Positions 41,863-50,656 of a DNA stretch of 64,000 nucleotides are shown here, piece after piece (positions within the stretch are counted from its first letter, which is position 1; every line of letters begins with the position of its first letter). The stretch covers positions 2,480,001 to 2,544,000 of the forward strand of contig NZ_JAANAT010000001.1 in NCBI RefSeq assembly GCF_011089895.1. Reading direction: 5' to 3'. The notes beneath the pieces are model-generated. The model was not told the DNA's origin, did no database searches, and saw only the letters and a list, made by a program, of their open reading frames with translations. The translations under genes were made by a program, and so were the position numbers. The stretch is from Mucilaginibacter inviolabilis. Its GTDB lineage: Bacteria; Bacteroidota; Bacteroidia; Sphingobacteriales; Sphingobacteriaceae.

Positions 41863-42771
41863 ATGAAACGGAACATTGCTATAGGAATTTTTCTGATCGG
41901 CGCCATGGCGTTGAGTTCCTGCTCCACAACCAAGCTTGCCAATACCGATATCAGCGATGACGTTTACTTTTCAAAAGCCAAGGCTGGTGATGAACCTACT
42001 TACGCCGCGGCCGACAATTATAACCCAAACGCGGCACAGGGCCAGACTTATATTGACGATGATGACGATTATTTTTATTACGATGATTATGCATCGCGCA
42101 TCAACCGTTTCAGCTATTTCTCTCCATTTAGCTTTTACGATAATTTGTACTATGGCTACAGCGATCCCTATTATAACAATGGCTTTAGCTTAGGCTTTAA
42201 TTATGGTCCCTGGGGTTATGGCTATTCTCCTTACGGCTATGGCTACGGTTATGGTGGCTGGGGACTGGGTTATGGCTACGGCGGCTGGGGTCTTGGCTAC
42301 AGCTGGGGAGGCCTGGGCTGGGGTGGCTACGGCGGATATTATGGTGGCGGCTACTATGGTGGCGGTTATCCGGGAGGATATTGGGGTAGCAATTACTTCA
42401 CTTCGGGCAGGCCACGTCCAAACAGAGGGCCGGGCATTCCATTTGGTGGCGGTGGTGGCCGGGGTATTCCCAGTGGCACACCAGGTTATGGCTCACGCGT
42501 ACCGGCCGGTGGTGGTGGTATAGGCTATATACCTGGCGGCCGGGGCACCAACAACAATTATTCGCGTCCCGCACGTACAGATGCGCGTCCGTCACGCCCG
42601 GGTTATCAACAAACCAATGCCGACAATGCACGGCCCGTTACACAACAACAACCACAGTATCAGCCCCAGGTTGATCGCTCTTCTTCTGCTCCTTCCAACA
42701 ATTCGGGTGGAGGATCCAGAAGCTCCGGCGGTGGCGGTGGAGGTGGTGGCGGCAGACCAAGCAGACCATAA
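41863..42771 (+). CDS. Gly/Tyr-rich lipoprotein
   Basis: A 302-residue surface lipoprotein with lipobox ALSSC. The mature part starts with an acidic Tyr-rich segment (YIDDDDDYFYYDDY), then FSPFSFYDNLYYGYSDP, a long Gly-Tyr-Trp repeat region (GYGYGGWGLGYGYGGWG; about residues 125-190), a Pro-Gly-Arg stretch, and a Ser/Gly-rich tail with nine consecutive Gly. Low complexity, so no fold can be inferred. It is divergent from proS and precedes a FadL-like porin, 104 bases on. Confidence 0.7.
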   Translation: MKRNIAIGIFLIGAMALSSCSTTKLANTDISDDVYFSKAKAGDEPTYAAADNYNPNAAQGQTYIDDDDDYFYYDDYASRINRFSYFSPFSFYDNLYYGYSDPYYNNGFSLGFNYGPWGYGYSPYGYGYGYGGWGLGYGYGGWGLGYSWGGLGWGGYGGYYGGGYYGGGYPGGYWGSNYFTSGRPRPNRGPGIPFGGGGGRGIPSGTPGYGSRVPAGGGGIGYIPGGRGTNNNYSRPARTDARPSRPGYQQTNADNARPVTQQQPQYQPQVDRSSSAPSNNSGGGSRSSGGGGGGGGGRPSRP

Positions 42772-42875
42772 ACTTTATTATCCTGAAATTCCATGAAATC
42801 ATCATGAGTAAGCGCTTATAAAAAATGAACAATTGCTCATGATGACATCATCATCTAAAAAAACCGATCACATCC

Positions 42876-44363
42876 ATGAAAATAAAATATTTACTTAGTA
42901 TAATCGCTATAGTAGCTGTTACTAAAACCAGTTTTGCGCAGTACTCACAGGATGTAGTCCGCTTTTCGACCTTTCAAAACGGTTCTACATCACGTATCAA
43001 AGCCATTGGCAATGCGGGTACCGCTATCGGTGGCGATTTAAGTTCTATTAGCGGCAACCCGGCAGGTCTGGGCTTTTTCACCCATTCAGAGTTCAGCATC
43101 ACACCTGAATTTAATGGTTCTAAAGTAAACTCCACTTATTTTGGGCAAGCCGGCAACGCCAGTAAAAACAGCGGCAACTTAAGCAACGCTTCCATCGTGT
43201 TTTACCAGCGCCTCAATACGGCAAAAGGAAGGGATAAAACCAAGGGATGGCTCAGTATCAATTATGGAGCAGGCTACAGTCGCACCAATAACTTTTATGA
43301 AAATATAGCTTATAGCGGCAAAAATGCATCTAACTCCATATCTGATTATTACGCAGGTACGGCTAATAACCGCCCGGATGATGCACTTGCACAATGGGCT
43401 TATAAAGATAAGTTGATTGATAATTTCGGCACCACTCAAAAACCCGATTTTGCCAGTACGGTATCTGTACCGGTAAACCAAACCGGGATAATTTCGCGTA
43501 TAGGTGGTCAATCGGAGTTTGATTTTGCTTTTGGCGCCAACTATAGCAATAAACTATACCTAGGTTTGGGCGTTGCCATAACAGACCTCCGGTACGATTA
43601 TTCCCGCCAGTTTATTGAAGATGGTACAGCGTCTATCACTAACGGAGGTACAACCGGTACCCCCACGCCCTTTAATTCCAACTACGCGCAAAATCAATCA
43701 ACCAGGGGCTCTGGTGCCAATGTTAAACTGGGTGTTATTTACAAGCCTGTGGAAGCGGTTCGTTTAGGATTTACCTTCACCTCGCCAACATTTTACAGCA
43801 TTAATGACATCTATGCCGAAGGACTGGCTACATCAATTAACGGAAACCGTAACCAGCCTAACTCATCTGGCGATTATGCGCTTAATTACAACATGCGTAC
43901 CCCACTTAAACTGGCCGGTGGTGCAGCGGTATTTATTGGCAAGTATGGTTTTATATCGGGCGATGTAGAATACATCGACTATTCAACAACGCATATCAGC
44001 AATAACGACTCTTACGATAATACCGATGATATCAATGCTATTAAAGCCAATTATAAATCGGCTGTCAATGTACATGTAGGCGCCGAGGCCCGTGTAACCA
44101 ATATGTTTTATTTACGTGGCGGCTATAGCCAGCAAGGCAGTCCTTTTAAAAATAATACCGGCGCAACAGATATAAGCAGCGATATCAAAACGGTTAGCGG
44201 CGGTATTGGTTTGCGATTTGGTCAATATTATGTGGATGCTACTTATGCACACATTACTGGTTCCGAAGCATTTTCGCCATACTTAATTAACAATGGAAAC
44301 CCAACTGCCAATTTTAAAAAGACAAACAATAACGGTTTCCTGACTTTGGGATACAGGTTTTAA
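42876..44363 (+). CDS. FadL/OmpP1-type outer-membrane transport protein
   Basis: A 495-residue exported protein. Signal peptide to about TSFAQ, then IGNAGTAIGGDLSSISGNPAGL, the typical FadL opening with its Asn-Pro-Ala-Gly, followed by beta-strands of a 14-stranded barrel ending FLTLGYRF with a terminal Phe. FadL homologs pass hydrophobic molecules such as fatty acids or aromatics. The gene ends in a pair of strong terminators. No pathway partner is adjacent. Confidence 0.85.
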   Translation: MKIKYLLSIIAIVAVTKTSFAQYSQDVVRFSTFQNGSTSRIKAIGNAGTAIGGDLSSISGNPAGLGFFTHSEFSITPEFNGSKVNSTYFGQAGNASKNSGNLSNASIVFYQRLNTAKGRDKTKGWLSINYGAGYSRTNNFYENIAYSGKNASNSISDYYAGTANNRPDDALAQWAYKDKLIDNFGTTQKPDFASTVSVPVNQTGIISRIGGQSEFDFAFGANYSNKLYLGLGVAITDLRYDYSRQFIEDGTASITNGGTTGTPTPFNSNYAQNQSTRGSGANVKLGVIYKPVEAVRLGFTFTSPTFYSINDIYAEGLATSINGNRNQPNSSGDYALNYNMRTPLKLAGGAAVFIGKYGFISGDVEYIDYSTTHISNNDSYDNTDDINAIKANYKSAVNVHVGAEARVTNMFYLRGGYSQQGSPFKNNTGATDISSDIKTVSGGIGLRFGQYYVDATYAHITGSEAFSPYLINNGNPTANFKKTNNNGFLTLGYRF

Positions 44364-44380
44364 TTTTACTCGATAACAAA

Positions 44381-44403
44381 AAAGACGCAGGTGATGCGTC
44401 TTT
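44381..44403 (+). terminator. Terminator 1 after the FadL-like gene
   Basis: AAAGACGCA-GGTGA-TGCGTCTTT, a perfect nine-base stem, preceded by six A, starting 17 bases past the stop. Confidence 0.8.
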
Positions 44404-44418
44404 ACTATATACTCCTCC

Positions 44419-44448
44419 GCCGTCCGTGTCCTCACGGGCGGCTTTTTT
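44419..44448 (+). terminator. Terminator 2 after the FadL-like gene
   Basis: GCCGTCCGTG-TCCT-CACGGGCGGC, a ten-base stem with one mismatch, followed by TTTTTT. Confidence 0.8.
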
Positions 44449-44575
44449 ATGCTGTCAACTGGCGTGAGGACACAATCAGCGAGACGAGCCTTTTCTGTTT
44501 ATAACCTTAATAAATCATGTCATTGCGAAGAGGAACGACATATTGGTTACCCTCGATTGTACTGTATTTTAATAA

Positions 44576-45106
44576 CTATATCCCCGACACGTCGGCTATC
44601 TGCTCGGTTTTTACCAGTTTGCGCACGTCGAAACCTTTATCGGCAGCGCGTACTACCAGTTCATTATAAGTTTGCTCATCGAGCGTTGGCCTGCGGCTCA
44701 GTATCCATAAATAATTACGGTTGGGGTGCCCCACTACCGCGTAGCTATAATCTTTAGCCAGGTCAATGATCCAGTATTTACCTTTAAAGGGCCAAAAGAA
44801 TTCCACGTCGAGTTTCGCGTTGGTATGATCGGTCACAAAAGCCCGTCCCGCGGTTACTTTTAATTTACCATCTTTAATACAACGATTTTTGACGATGACT
44901 GAACCATCTTCCGCCAATCCATAAGTTGCCGATGTGCAGCTGCAGCCCTTTTCAAAAATCTGCGGAAAGGCAGCTATCTCAAACCAGGTACCTAAATATT
45001 TTTTTAATTCTACGTATTTCACAGTTTCTAAAGGTTTACACCTGGCTTGCAGGGCCAGGGCAGTTAACCCTAAAACAACTGATGTTGCTAAAATCTCCTT
45101 TTTCAT
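44576..45106 (-). CDS. Lipocalin family protein (Blc-like)
   Basis: Start at the ATG at 45104-45106, the one that gives a signal-type hydrophobic stretch (KKEILATSVVLGLTALALQA); a longer in-frame start exists upstream. The 176-residue product has KKYLGTWFEIAAFPQIFEK (residues 35-53), the signature GxW of lipocalins, a strand SYAVVGHPNRNYLWILSRRPTLD, and a calycin beta-barrel. Blc-like lipocalins bind lipids at the outer membrane. The signal sequence lacks a good lipobox, so it may not be lipidated. It is divergently arranged with the 45242 gene. Confidence 0.85.
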   Translation of the reverse strand: MKKEILATSVVLGLTALALQARCKPLETVKYVELKKYLGTWFEIAAFPQIFEKGCSCTSATYGLAEDGSVIVKNRCIKDGKLKVTAGRAFVTDHTNAKLDVEFFWPFKGKYWIIDLAKDYSYAVVGHPNRNYLWILSRRPTLDEQTYNELVVRAADKGFDVRKLVKTEQIADVSGI

Positions 45107-45187
45107 ATCACAACAACGATTATAGCCTGCAAAAAGTTTATCCCAAAAGCGCATATTCTATGCATTTTTCTGCTTTAGATATTTAAT

Positions 45188-45195
45188 TACCTTTG
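45188..45195 (+). promoter_or_regulatory. Candidate promoter -7 box of the 45242 gene
   Basis: TACCTTTG, an exact TAnnTTTG match, 47-50 bases before the chosen ATG at 45242. A TTT stands at the expected -33 position in place of TTG. Confidence 0.45.
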
Positions 45196-45241
45196 CGCCA
45201 ATCCATTAAAGTGGGGCCAAAAACAGGTCATGGTGCAGAAA

Positions 45242-46033
45242 ATGAATATCAGTATTTTAGGTTGCGGCTGGTACGGCCAGGCATTGGCAAAGGCATTGAT
45301 TAGCGAGGGACATACTGTAAAAGGTTCCACCACATCATCGCAAAAAATGGATACGCTAACTGTTGAAGGTATTGATCCATACCTGGTGAACTTTTCGCCT
45401 GGTAACGAACATTATGACGATTCCTTTTTTGCCTGCGATGTTCTCTTTATCTGCATCCCGCCAAAAAGCAGGGGCGGCGAACGCCCTGAGTTTATTGATA
45501 AGATACAAGGCATCATCAAAGCCATTAAAAAGCACGATGTAAAAAAGGTGGTATTCATCAGTTCTACCGCTGTTTATGCCGATGTAAATGCCGATGTTGA
45601 TGAATTAAGCAACCCGCAACCCAATACCGAAGCCGGCAGGATCTTACTACAAGCAGAAAACCTGTTCAGCGCAGAAACCACATTTAAAACTACTATTATC
45701 CGCTTCGCGGGATTGATCGGTCCGGGTCGTGATCCGGGCAGGTTTTTTGCCGGCAAAAAGGATATTGCTAACGGTAAGGCCCCGGTTAACCTCATCCATC
45801 TGGATGATTGTATTGGCCTGAGCATAGCTATTATTGACAGGCAGACATTTGGCTATTTGTTCAATGGCTGTTCGCCAGATCATCCGGACCGGTCTGCTTT
45901 TTATACGAGTGCGGCCATCAGGTCGGGATTAGAACTTCCGGAATTTATTGATGAATTGAAGGAATGGAAGATGGTGAAGGGTGTGCATGTGGATGAGATT
46001 TTGGGATATCGGTATAAGGTGAGGATTGAATAG
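45242..46033 (+). CDS. NAD(P)-binding epimerase/reductase-like protein (YeeZ type)
   Basis: Start at the second ATG (45242), which gives the conserved Rossmann opening NISILGCGWYGQALAKALI with GCGWYG as the nucleotide-binding loop; the ATG at 45230 adds four residues. The 263-residue cytoplasmic protein has the KKVVFISSTAVYADVN segment with Ser-Tyr catalytic-like positions and GPGRDPGRFFAGK. Reductase and epimerase activities cannot be told apart. Its 3-prime side carries repeat family A copy 2. Confidence 0.75.
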   Translation: MNISILGCGWYGQALAKALISEGHTVKGSTTSSQKMDTLTVEGIDPYLVNFSPGNEHYDDSFFACDVLFICIPPKSRGGERPEFIDKIQGIIKAIKKHDVKKVVFISSTAVYADVNADVDELSNPQPNTEAGRILLQAENLFSAETTFKTTIIRFAGLIGPGRDPGRFFAGKKDIANGKAPVNLIHLDDCIGLSIAIIDRQTFGYLFNGCSPDHPDRSAFYTSAAIRSGLELPEFIDELKEWKMVKGVHVDEILGYRYKVRIE

Positions 46034-46044
46034 CAGTAAGCGGA

Positions 46045-46117
46045 TGTCATGCTGAGCCCCGTCGAAGCATGGTGGGTAGGCCTCTGCGCTCGCCCTTCGA
46101 CAAGCTCAGGGTGACAG
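46045..46117. repeat. Dispersed palindromic repeat, family A, copy 2
   Basis: A 73-base unit, the reverse complement of 11284-11358 with about three differences. Its tail AGAGGGGAATCGCACATTCCC overlaps the edge motif of repeat family B. Confidence 0.85.
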
Positions 46118-46162
46118 CCTTTTTTCAAGAGGGGAATCGCACATTCCCACGCTTTTTTATCT

Positions 46163-48331
46163 TCACATCTTCGGCTTATCCCCCATCACAAAAACCAACC
46201 GCCCGCCTTTTAAAATATCGGCATGACTGATATCATTTTTCGGATAAGGCTTGCCATTCAGGCTGATGCTTTGCACATATTTATTGACTTCTGATAAACC
46301 TTTGGCTTCGATCACAAAACTTTTACCGTTGGCCAGAGCCATGCTTATCTTACTCAACTGAGGTGCCCCGAAAATGTAACGGCCATCTGCCGGATTAACG
46401 GGATAAAAGCCCATGGCCGAGAAAATATACCAGGCCGACATTTGCCCGCAGTCGTCGTTCCCCGAAAGGCTATCGGGTTTGTTCTGATAAAATTGATCGG
46501 CTATTTGACGTACCAGGCGCTGGGTTTTGTAAGGTTGACCTGCAAGCGTATATAAATAAGCGACGTGATGATTGGGCTCGTTGCCATGCGCGTACTGGCC
46601 TATCAACCCCGTAACATCCAATGTGGAACCTTTGCCAAATACTTTAGAGTCCATACTAAACAGGGAATCGAGCTTGGCGGTAAAAGGTTTATTCCCGCCC
46701 ATGAGTTTGATCAAGCCGGGAATATCCTGCTGTACCGACCATACATATTGCCAGGCGTTGCCTTCGGTATAATCGCCACCAATGGCCAACTGACCACTAT
46801 CCAGGTTGGCAAAAGGACGCACCCAATCACCATTTGCCAAACGGCCCCGCATCAGGTTGGTCGACTTGTCAAACAAATTTACATAGAACCTGGATCGTTT
46901 GTTGAAATAGTTATAATCGGCTGTTTTATGCAGGGATTTGGCCAGTTGAGCGGCGCACCAATCGTCATAAGCAGCTTCCAGCGTACGGGAAACAGCCTCG
47001 CGCTTTACCGAGTCGGACGGTAAATAACCATAGCGCATGTAAGTATCCCAGTTGTACTTGGGGCTTTTGTTATTGGTGAGCGAGGCTTTAATGGCATCGA
47101 ATGCCTTCTCTCCGTTAAAACCTTTGATGCCTTTTAAAGCGGCATCCACTATAGCAGGTACAGCATGATTGCCGATCATGGCATAGCTTTCTTTGCCCCA
47201 CAAGGTCCATATGGGCAGTAGCTTGGCGGTATTAAAATGCTGCAGCATGGTTTCGATGATCTCTCCATCTTTATCCGGGCACATCAATGTATACAATGGC
47301 TGCGCCGCCCGGTAGGTATCCCATAGCGAAAGGGTGGAATAATACACCTTATCTGCCGATTGATGAATTTCACCATCAGCGCCGCGGTATCGGCCATCCA
47401 CATCGGCAATATTGTTGGGCTGTATCAGGGCGTGGTAAATGCTGGTATAAAAGGCGGTCTTTTGTGAGGGGGTACCTTCGGCCTTCATCCGGTTGAAATA
47501 GCTTTCCCAAACTTTGGAGGCTTCGGCTTTAACCTGATCAAAAGTTTTGTTAGCGGTTTCGGCAGCCAGGTTTTTGCGGGCGCCATCGATACTTACACCA
47601 GATATGGCTACTTTAATTTCAATGGTTTCGCCGGGTTGGGTATCAAAGTCGACTATCAGGCGACGATGATCTTCGTCAATAAAATGAGAGCCGGTAAAAG
47701 CCTTGCTGAACCTCGCGGTGAAATAAACTTTCTTTTCCACCCATTGATTGCTAAAAGCGTAACCACTGACATCGTTTTTTGAATCGATGGTGACACTTCC
47801 TTCGGATACGTGCTCTTTCAACTCTTCCGCATTCTCTACCAGTCCACTTTGCATATCGATGAGCAGGTGCGATTGACCGGCTTTGTTGAACGTATAGCGA
47901 TGCAGACCGGTATGCGCCGAGGCGGTGAGTTGCACTTTGATATCGTTATTATCCAGTATCACTTCATAATAACCCGGTGAGGCTTTTTCATTCCGATGCG
48001 AAAACCTGCTAACAAACTGCTGCGGATCTTTACCCTGAAAAGGGAAGAACAGCACATCGCCCAAGTCAACCCCACCTGTACCGCTTAAATGGGTATGGGC
48101 AAAGCCGGTGATCACCGTATCCTCATAACGATAGCCGGAGCAATAGTTCCAGCCAAAATTTCCCGTTTCCGGGCTTAGCTGCACCATCCCAAACGGTACC
48201 GTGGCACCCGGAAAGGTATGCCCCGTGGCGGAAGTACCTATAAATGGATCGACATATTTACTGTAACTCTGAGCGTAAGCGCCAAGGCATCCGCATAAAA
48301 AAAGCATTCCGATCAGCAGGCATTTTCGCAT
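46163..48331 (-). CDS. GH92 alpha-mannosidase, exported
   Basis: A 722-residue enzyme with a signal peptide ending near GAYAQ. GH92 marks: YVDPFIGTSATGHTFPGATVPFGM (residues 26-49), GNHAVPAIVDAALKG, and GNDDCGQMSAWYIFSAMGFYPV with the catalytic acid region near the C-terminus. GH92 removes alpha-linked mannose (usually 1,2, 1,3 or 1,6) from glycans with inversion and depends on calcium. It is the last gene of the PUL 2 operon, only three bases after the GH3 gene. Exact linkage cannot be read off. Confidence 0.92.
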   Translation of the reverse strand: MRKCLLIGMLFLCGCLGAYAQSYSKYVDPFIGTSATGHTFPGATVPFGMVQLSPETGNFGWNYCSGYRYEDTVITGFAHTHLSGTGGVDLGDVLFFPFQGKDPQQFVSRFSHRNEKASPGYYEVILDNNDIKVQLTASAHTGLHRYTFNKAGQSHLLIDMQSGLVENAEELKEHVSEGSVTIDSKNDVSGYAFSNQWVEKKVYFTARFSKAFTGSHFIDEDHRRLIVDFDTQPGETIEIKVAISGVSIDGARKNLAAETANKTFDQVKAEASKVWESYFNRMKAEGTPSQKTAFYTSIYHALIQPNNIADVDGRYRGADGEIHQSADKVYYSTLSLWDTYRAAQPLYTLMCPDKDGEIIETMLQHFNTAKLLPIWTLWGKESYAMIGNHAVPAIVDAALKGIKGFNGEKAFDAIKASLTNNKSPKYNWDTYMRYGYLPSDSVKREAVSRTLEAAYDDWCAAQLAKSLHKTADYNYFNKRSRFYVNLFDKSTNLMRGRLANGDWVRPFANLDSGQLAIGGDYTEGNAWQYVWSVQQDIPGLIKLMGGNKPFTAKLDSLFSMDSKVFGKGSTLDVTGLIGQYAHGNEPNHHVAYLYTLAGQPYKTQRLVRQIADQFYQNKPDSLSGNDDCGQMSAWYIFSAMGFYPVNPADGRYIFGAPQLSKISMALANGKSFVIEAKGLSEVNKYVQSISLNGKPYPKNDISHADILKGGRLVFVMGDKPKM

Positions 48332-48334
48332 AGC

Positions 48335-50644
48335 TTATTCTTTATATTCCAACGTTTTGGTGAGCACTACGTCTGCTGCCGAGCGGGCGATCATTACATC
48401 AAAGGTTCCCGGTTCGTTTACCCGTTTCATATCCATGTTCCAGATGGCGATATCAAGGGGTGTGATGCTGAACTTTACCGTTTTGGTTTCGCCGGGTTTA
48501 AGGGTTATCTTGTCAAAACCTTTCAGGGCCATCACCGGCGTGGTTACCGAATTTACTTTATTACCCAGGTACATTTGCACTACTTCTTTACCATCTACAC
48601 TGCCTGTATTAGTTACGTCGACAGAAACCTGCACCTGCCCGCCTTTATCAAATGACATCGCCGATACCTGCATATTGCTGTACTTAAACGAGGTATAACT
48701 CAGGCCAAAACCAAAAGGAAAAAGCGGATCGGTGGAGGAAAAAACATAATCCTGCCCCGGCTTATCCAGTGAACCCGGGTTATGATAAAAACCCCTGCCA
48801 GAACTTACATGATTATAAAACACCGGGATATGCCCCGTAGATTGAGGTATAGACACGTTTAACCTGCCCGATGGGTTCACCTTACCAAATAGGATATTAG
48901 CCACCGCATTGCCGCCCCTTTCGCCGGGATACCAGGCTTCGAGGATGGCCGGGATATGTTCTTTTTCCCAGCTGATGCTCCAGGGCCGGCCATGCACCAG
49001 CACCAGGATCACTGGTTTGCCGGTTTTATAAATAGCCTGCAACAGTTGCCGTTGTACGCCATCGGGATTGATATCAGTCACATCATAACCTTCGCCGCAG
49101 GTAAAAGGATCTTTGGGTTCGCTTTCGGGTGTATGACCATTCCAGCCTATACCGGAGAATACCACACTGGTAGTGCCTAAAACCACCACCACAGCGTCGC
49201 TATTTTTGGCGGCAGTAACCGCCTCTGCAAAGCCACTTGTATCCTGGCCAGACAATGCGCTGCCTTTGGCGTAATTGATCTTTATTTTATTACCCACTAA
49301 TTGTTTAATACCATCCAATAGGGTAGTTCCGGATCGGTTATCCCGGGTGGAGCTATAATCGCCGTATTGTACCTGGTTGGCATTTGGGCCGATCACGGCG
49401 AGCGATTTCAGTTTGTTGATATTTAAAGGCAGCAATTGCCGATCGTTTTTAAGCAGAATGATAGATTCTTCGGCTATTTCCTGCGAAAGGGCCACATGCG
49501 CCGGGGTATGTACTCGTTTTTTCAGTTGTAAGGTATCAACCAAAGGTTTTTCAAACAAACCGGCCTTAAACTTGGCGGTCAGGATGCGGGCAACTGCAGT
49601 ATCTATCTGCGCTTCTTTTACCTTACCTGCTTTTACCAGCTCTATCAGTTTACTGTATACATCTGGACTGGGCGCTTCCAGATCAACACCTGCATTGAGG
49701 GCCATGGGCGCGGCAGTTTCCGCATCTTTAGCGGTACGTTGAAAACCGTATAACATTTTCAAGCCTTCGTAATCAGAGAACACATAGCCTTTAAAGCCCC
49801 ACTCTTTACGCAACACCTGCTCCAATAAAAAGCGGTTGGCGTGGGCAGGCACACCGTCCATTTCGTTATAGGATGGCATTACCGAGTAAATATTAGCCTT
49901 TTGCACCGCATCGCGGAAGGGCGGCAGAAATATCGACCGCAGTTCCCGCTCACCAATGGATGCAGGCCCTAAATTGATACCAGCCACCGGGATACTATAG
50001 GCAGCAAAATGTTTCGCAGTACACATTACCTTATCTTTTCCAATACCGATGAGGCTTTGCTCAGCATCGCCCTGCATCCCGGTTACAAAGGCAGTTCCCA
50101 ATTGGCTTACCAGGTAAGGATCTTCGGCATAACATTCTTCTACCCTACCAAAACGCGGGTCGCGAATAAGGTCAAATAAAGGAGATAACGCCTGGTCAAC
50201 ACCCGAGGAGGATGCCTCGTAGGCAATCACCGAGCCCATTTGTTTGATGAGTGCCGGATTCCAGCTGCTACCCTGCGCTATGGCCTGCGGAAATATGGTA
50301 GCTCCTGCGGCCAGTTGCCCGTGCAGGCACTCGCCTATTTGTATGGGAGGGATACCTAATCGTGTTTTTTCGCGGGCGTACTTTTTGGCTTTAACGGATA
50401 GGGATGCTATTTCATTAATCGTAACGAAGGGGCTTTCGCACACACCATAAGCAATGGGATTATCCAGCGAACCTTTTAAGGAGTTCATACTCATCTGCCC
50501 TACCTTTTCTTCCAGTGTCATGCGGCCAAGCAAGTCTTTGACCCGGGCGGGCACAGGAGCTTTCGGGTCTTTATAAACCTGGGCATAGGCGGCGGATATG
50601 ATCAAAAATGCCGCTATCGTTAAACTCCATTTTTTTTGCACCAT
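48335..50644 (-). CDS. GH3 beta-glycosidase, exported
   Basis: A 769-residue enzyme. Signal peptide to about AAYA, GH3 N-domain with RMTLEEKVGQMS, the KHFAAYS loop (211-217) and the nucleophile Asp291 in GYVFSDYEGL; the C-domain follows, with a fibronectin-like end (SFGFGLSYTSFKY and GKEVVQMYLG). Most relatives are beta-glucosidases, with xylosidase or N-acetylglucosaminidase variants. It lies between GH20 and GH92 genes, 3 and 12 bases apart, in one operon. Confidence 0.92.
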   Translation of the reverse strand: MVQKKWSLTIAAFLIISAAYAQVYKDPKAPVPARVKDLLGRMTLEEKVGQMSMNSLKGSLDNPIAYGVCESPFVTINEIASLSVKAKKYAREKTRLGIPPIQIGECLHGQLAAGATIFPQAIAQGSSWNPALIKQMGSVIAYEASSSGVDQALSPLFDLIRDPRFGRVEECYAEDPYLVSQLGTAFVTGMQGDAEQSLIGIGKDKVMCTAKHFAAYSIPVAGINLGPASIGERELRSIFLPPFRDAVQKANIYSVMPSYNEMDGVPAHANRFLLEQVLRKEWGFKGYVFSDYEGLKMLYGFQRTAKDAETAAPMALNAGVDLEAPSPDVYSKLIELVKAGKVKEAQIDTAVARILTAKFKAGLFEKPLVDTLQLKKRVHTPAHVALSQEIAEESIILLKNDRQLLPLNINKLKSLAVIGPNANQVQYGDYSSTRDNRSGTTLLDGIKQLVGNKIKINYAKGSALSGQDTSGFAEAVTAAKNSDAVVVVLGTTSVVFSGIGWNGHTPESEPKDPFTCGEGYDVTDINPDGVQRQLLQAIYKTGKPVILVLVHGRPWSISWEKEHIPAILEAWYPGERGGNAVANILFGKVNPSGRLNVSIPQSTGHIPVFYNHVSSGRGFYHNPGSLDKPGQDYVFSSTDPLFPFGFGLSYTSFKYSNMQVSAMSFDKGGQVQVSVDVTNTGSVDGKEVVQMYLGNKVNSVTTPVMALKGFDKITLKPGETKTVKFSITPLDIAIWNMDMKRVNEPGTFDVMIARSAADVVLTKTLEYKE

Positions 50645-50656
50645 ATTTAATATGAT

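Noticed and set aside
46045..46117. Possible small RNA or terminator only
   Set aside because: It does lie between convergent genes and may end transcription, but the copy at 11284 shows it is a dispersed repeat first.
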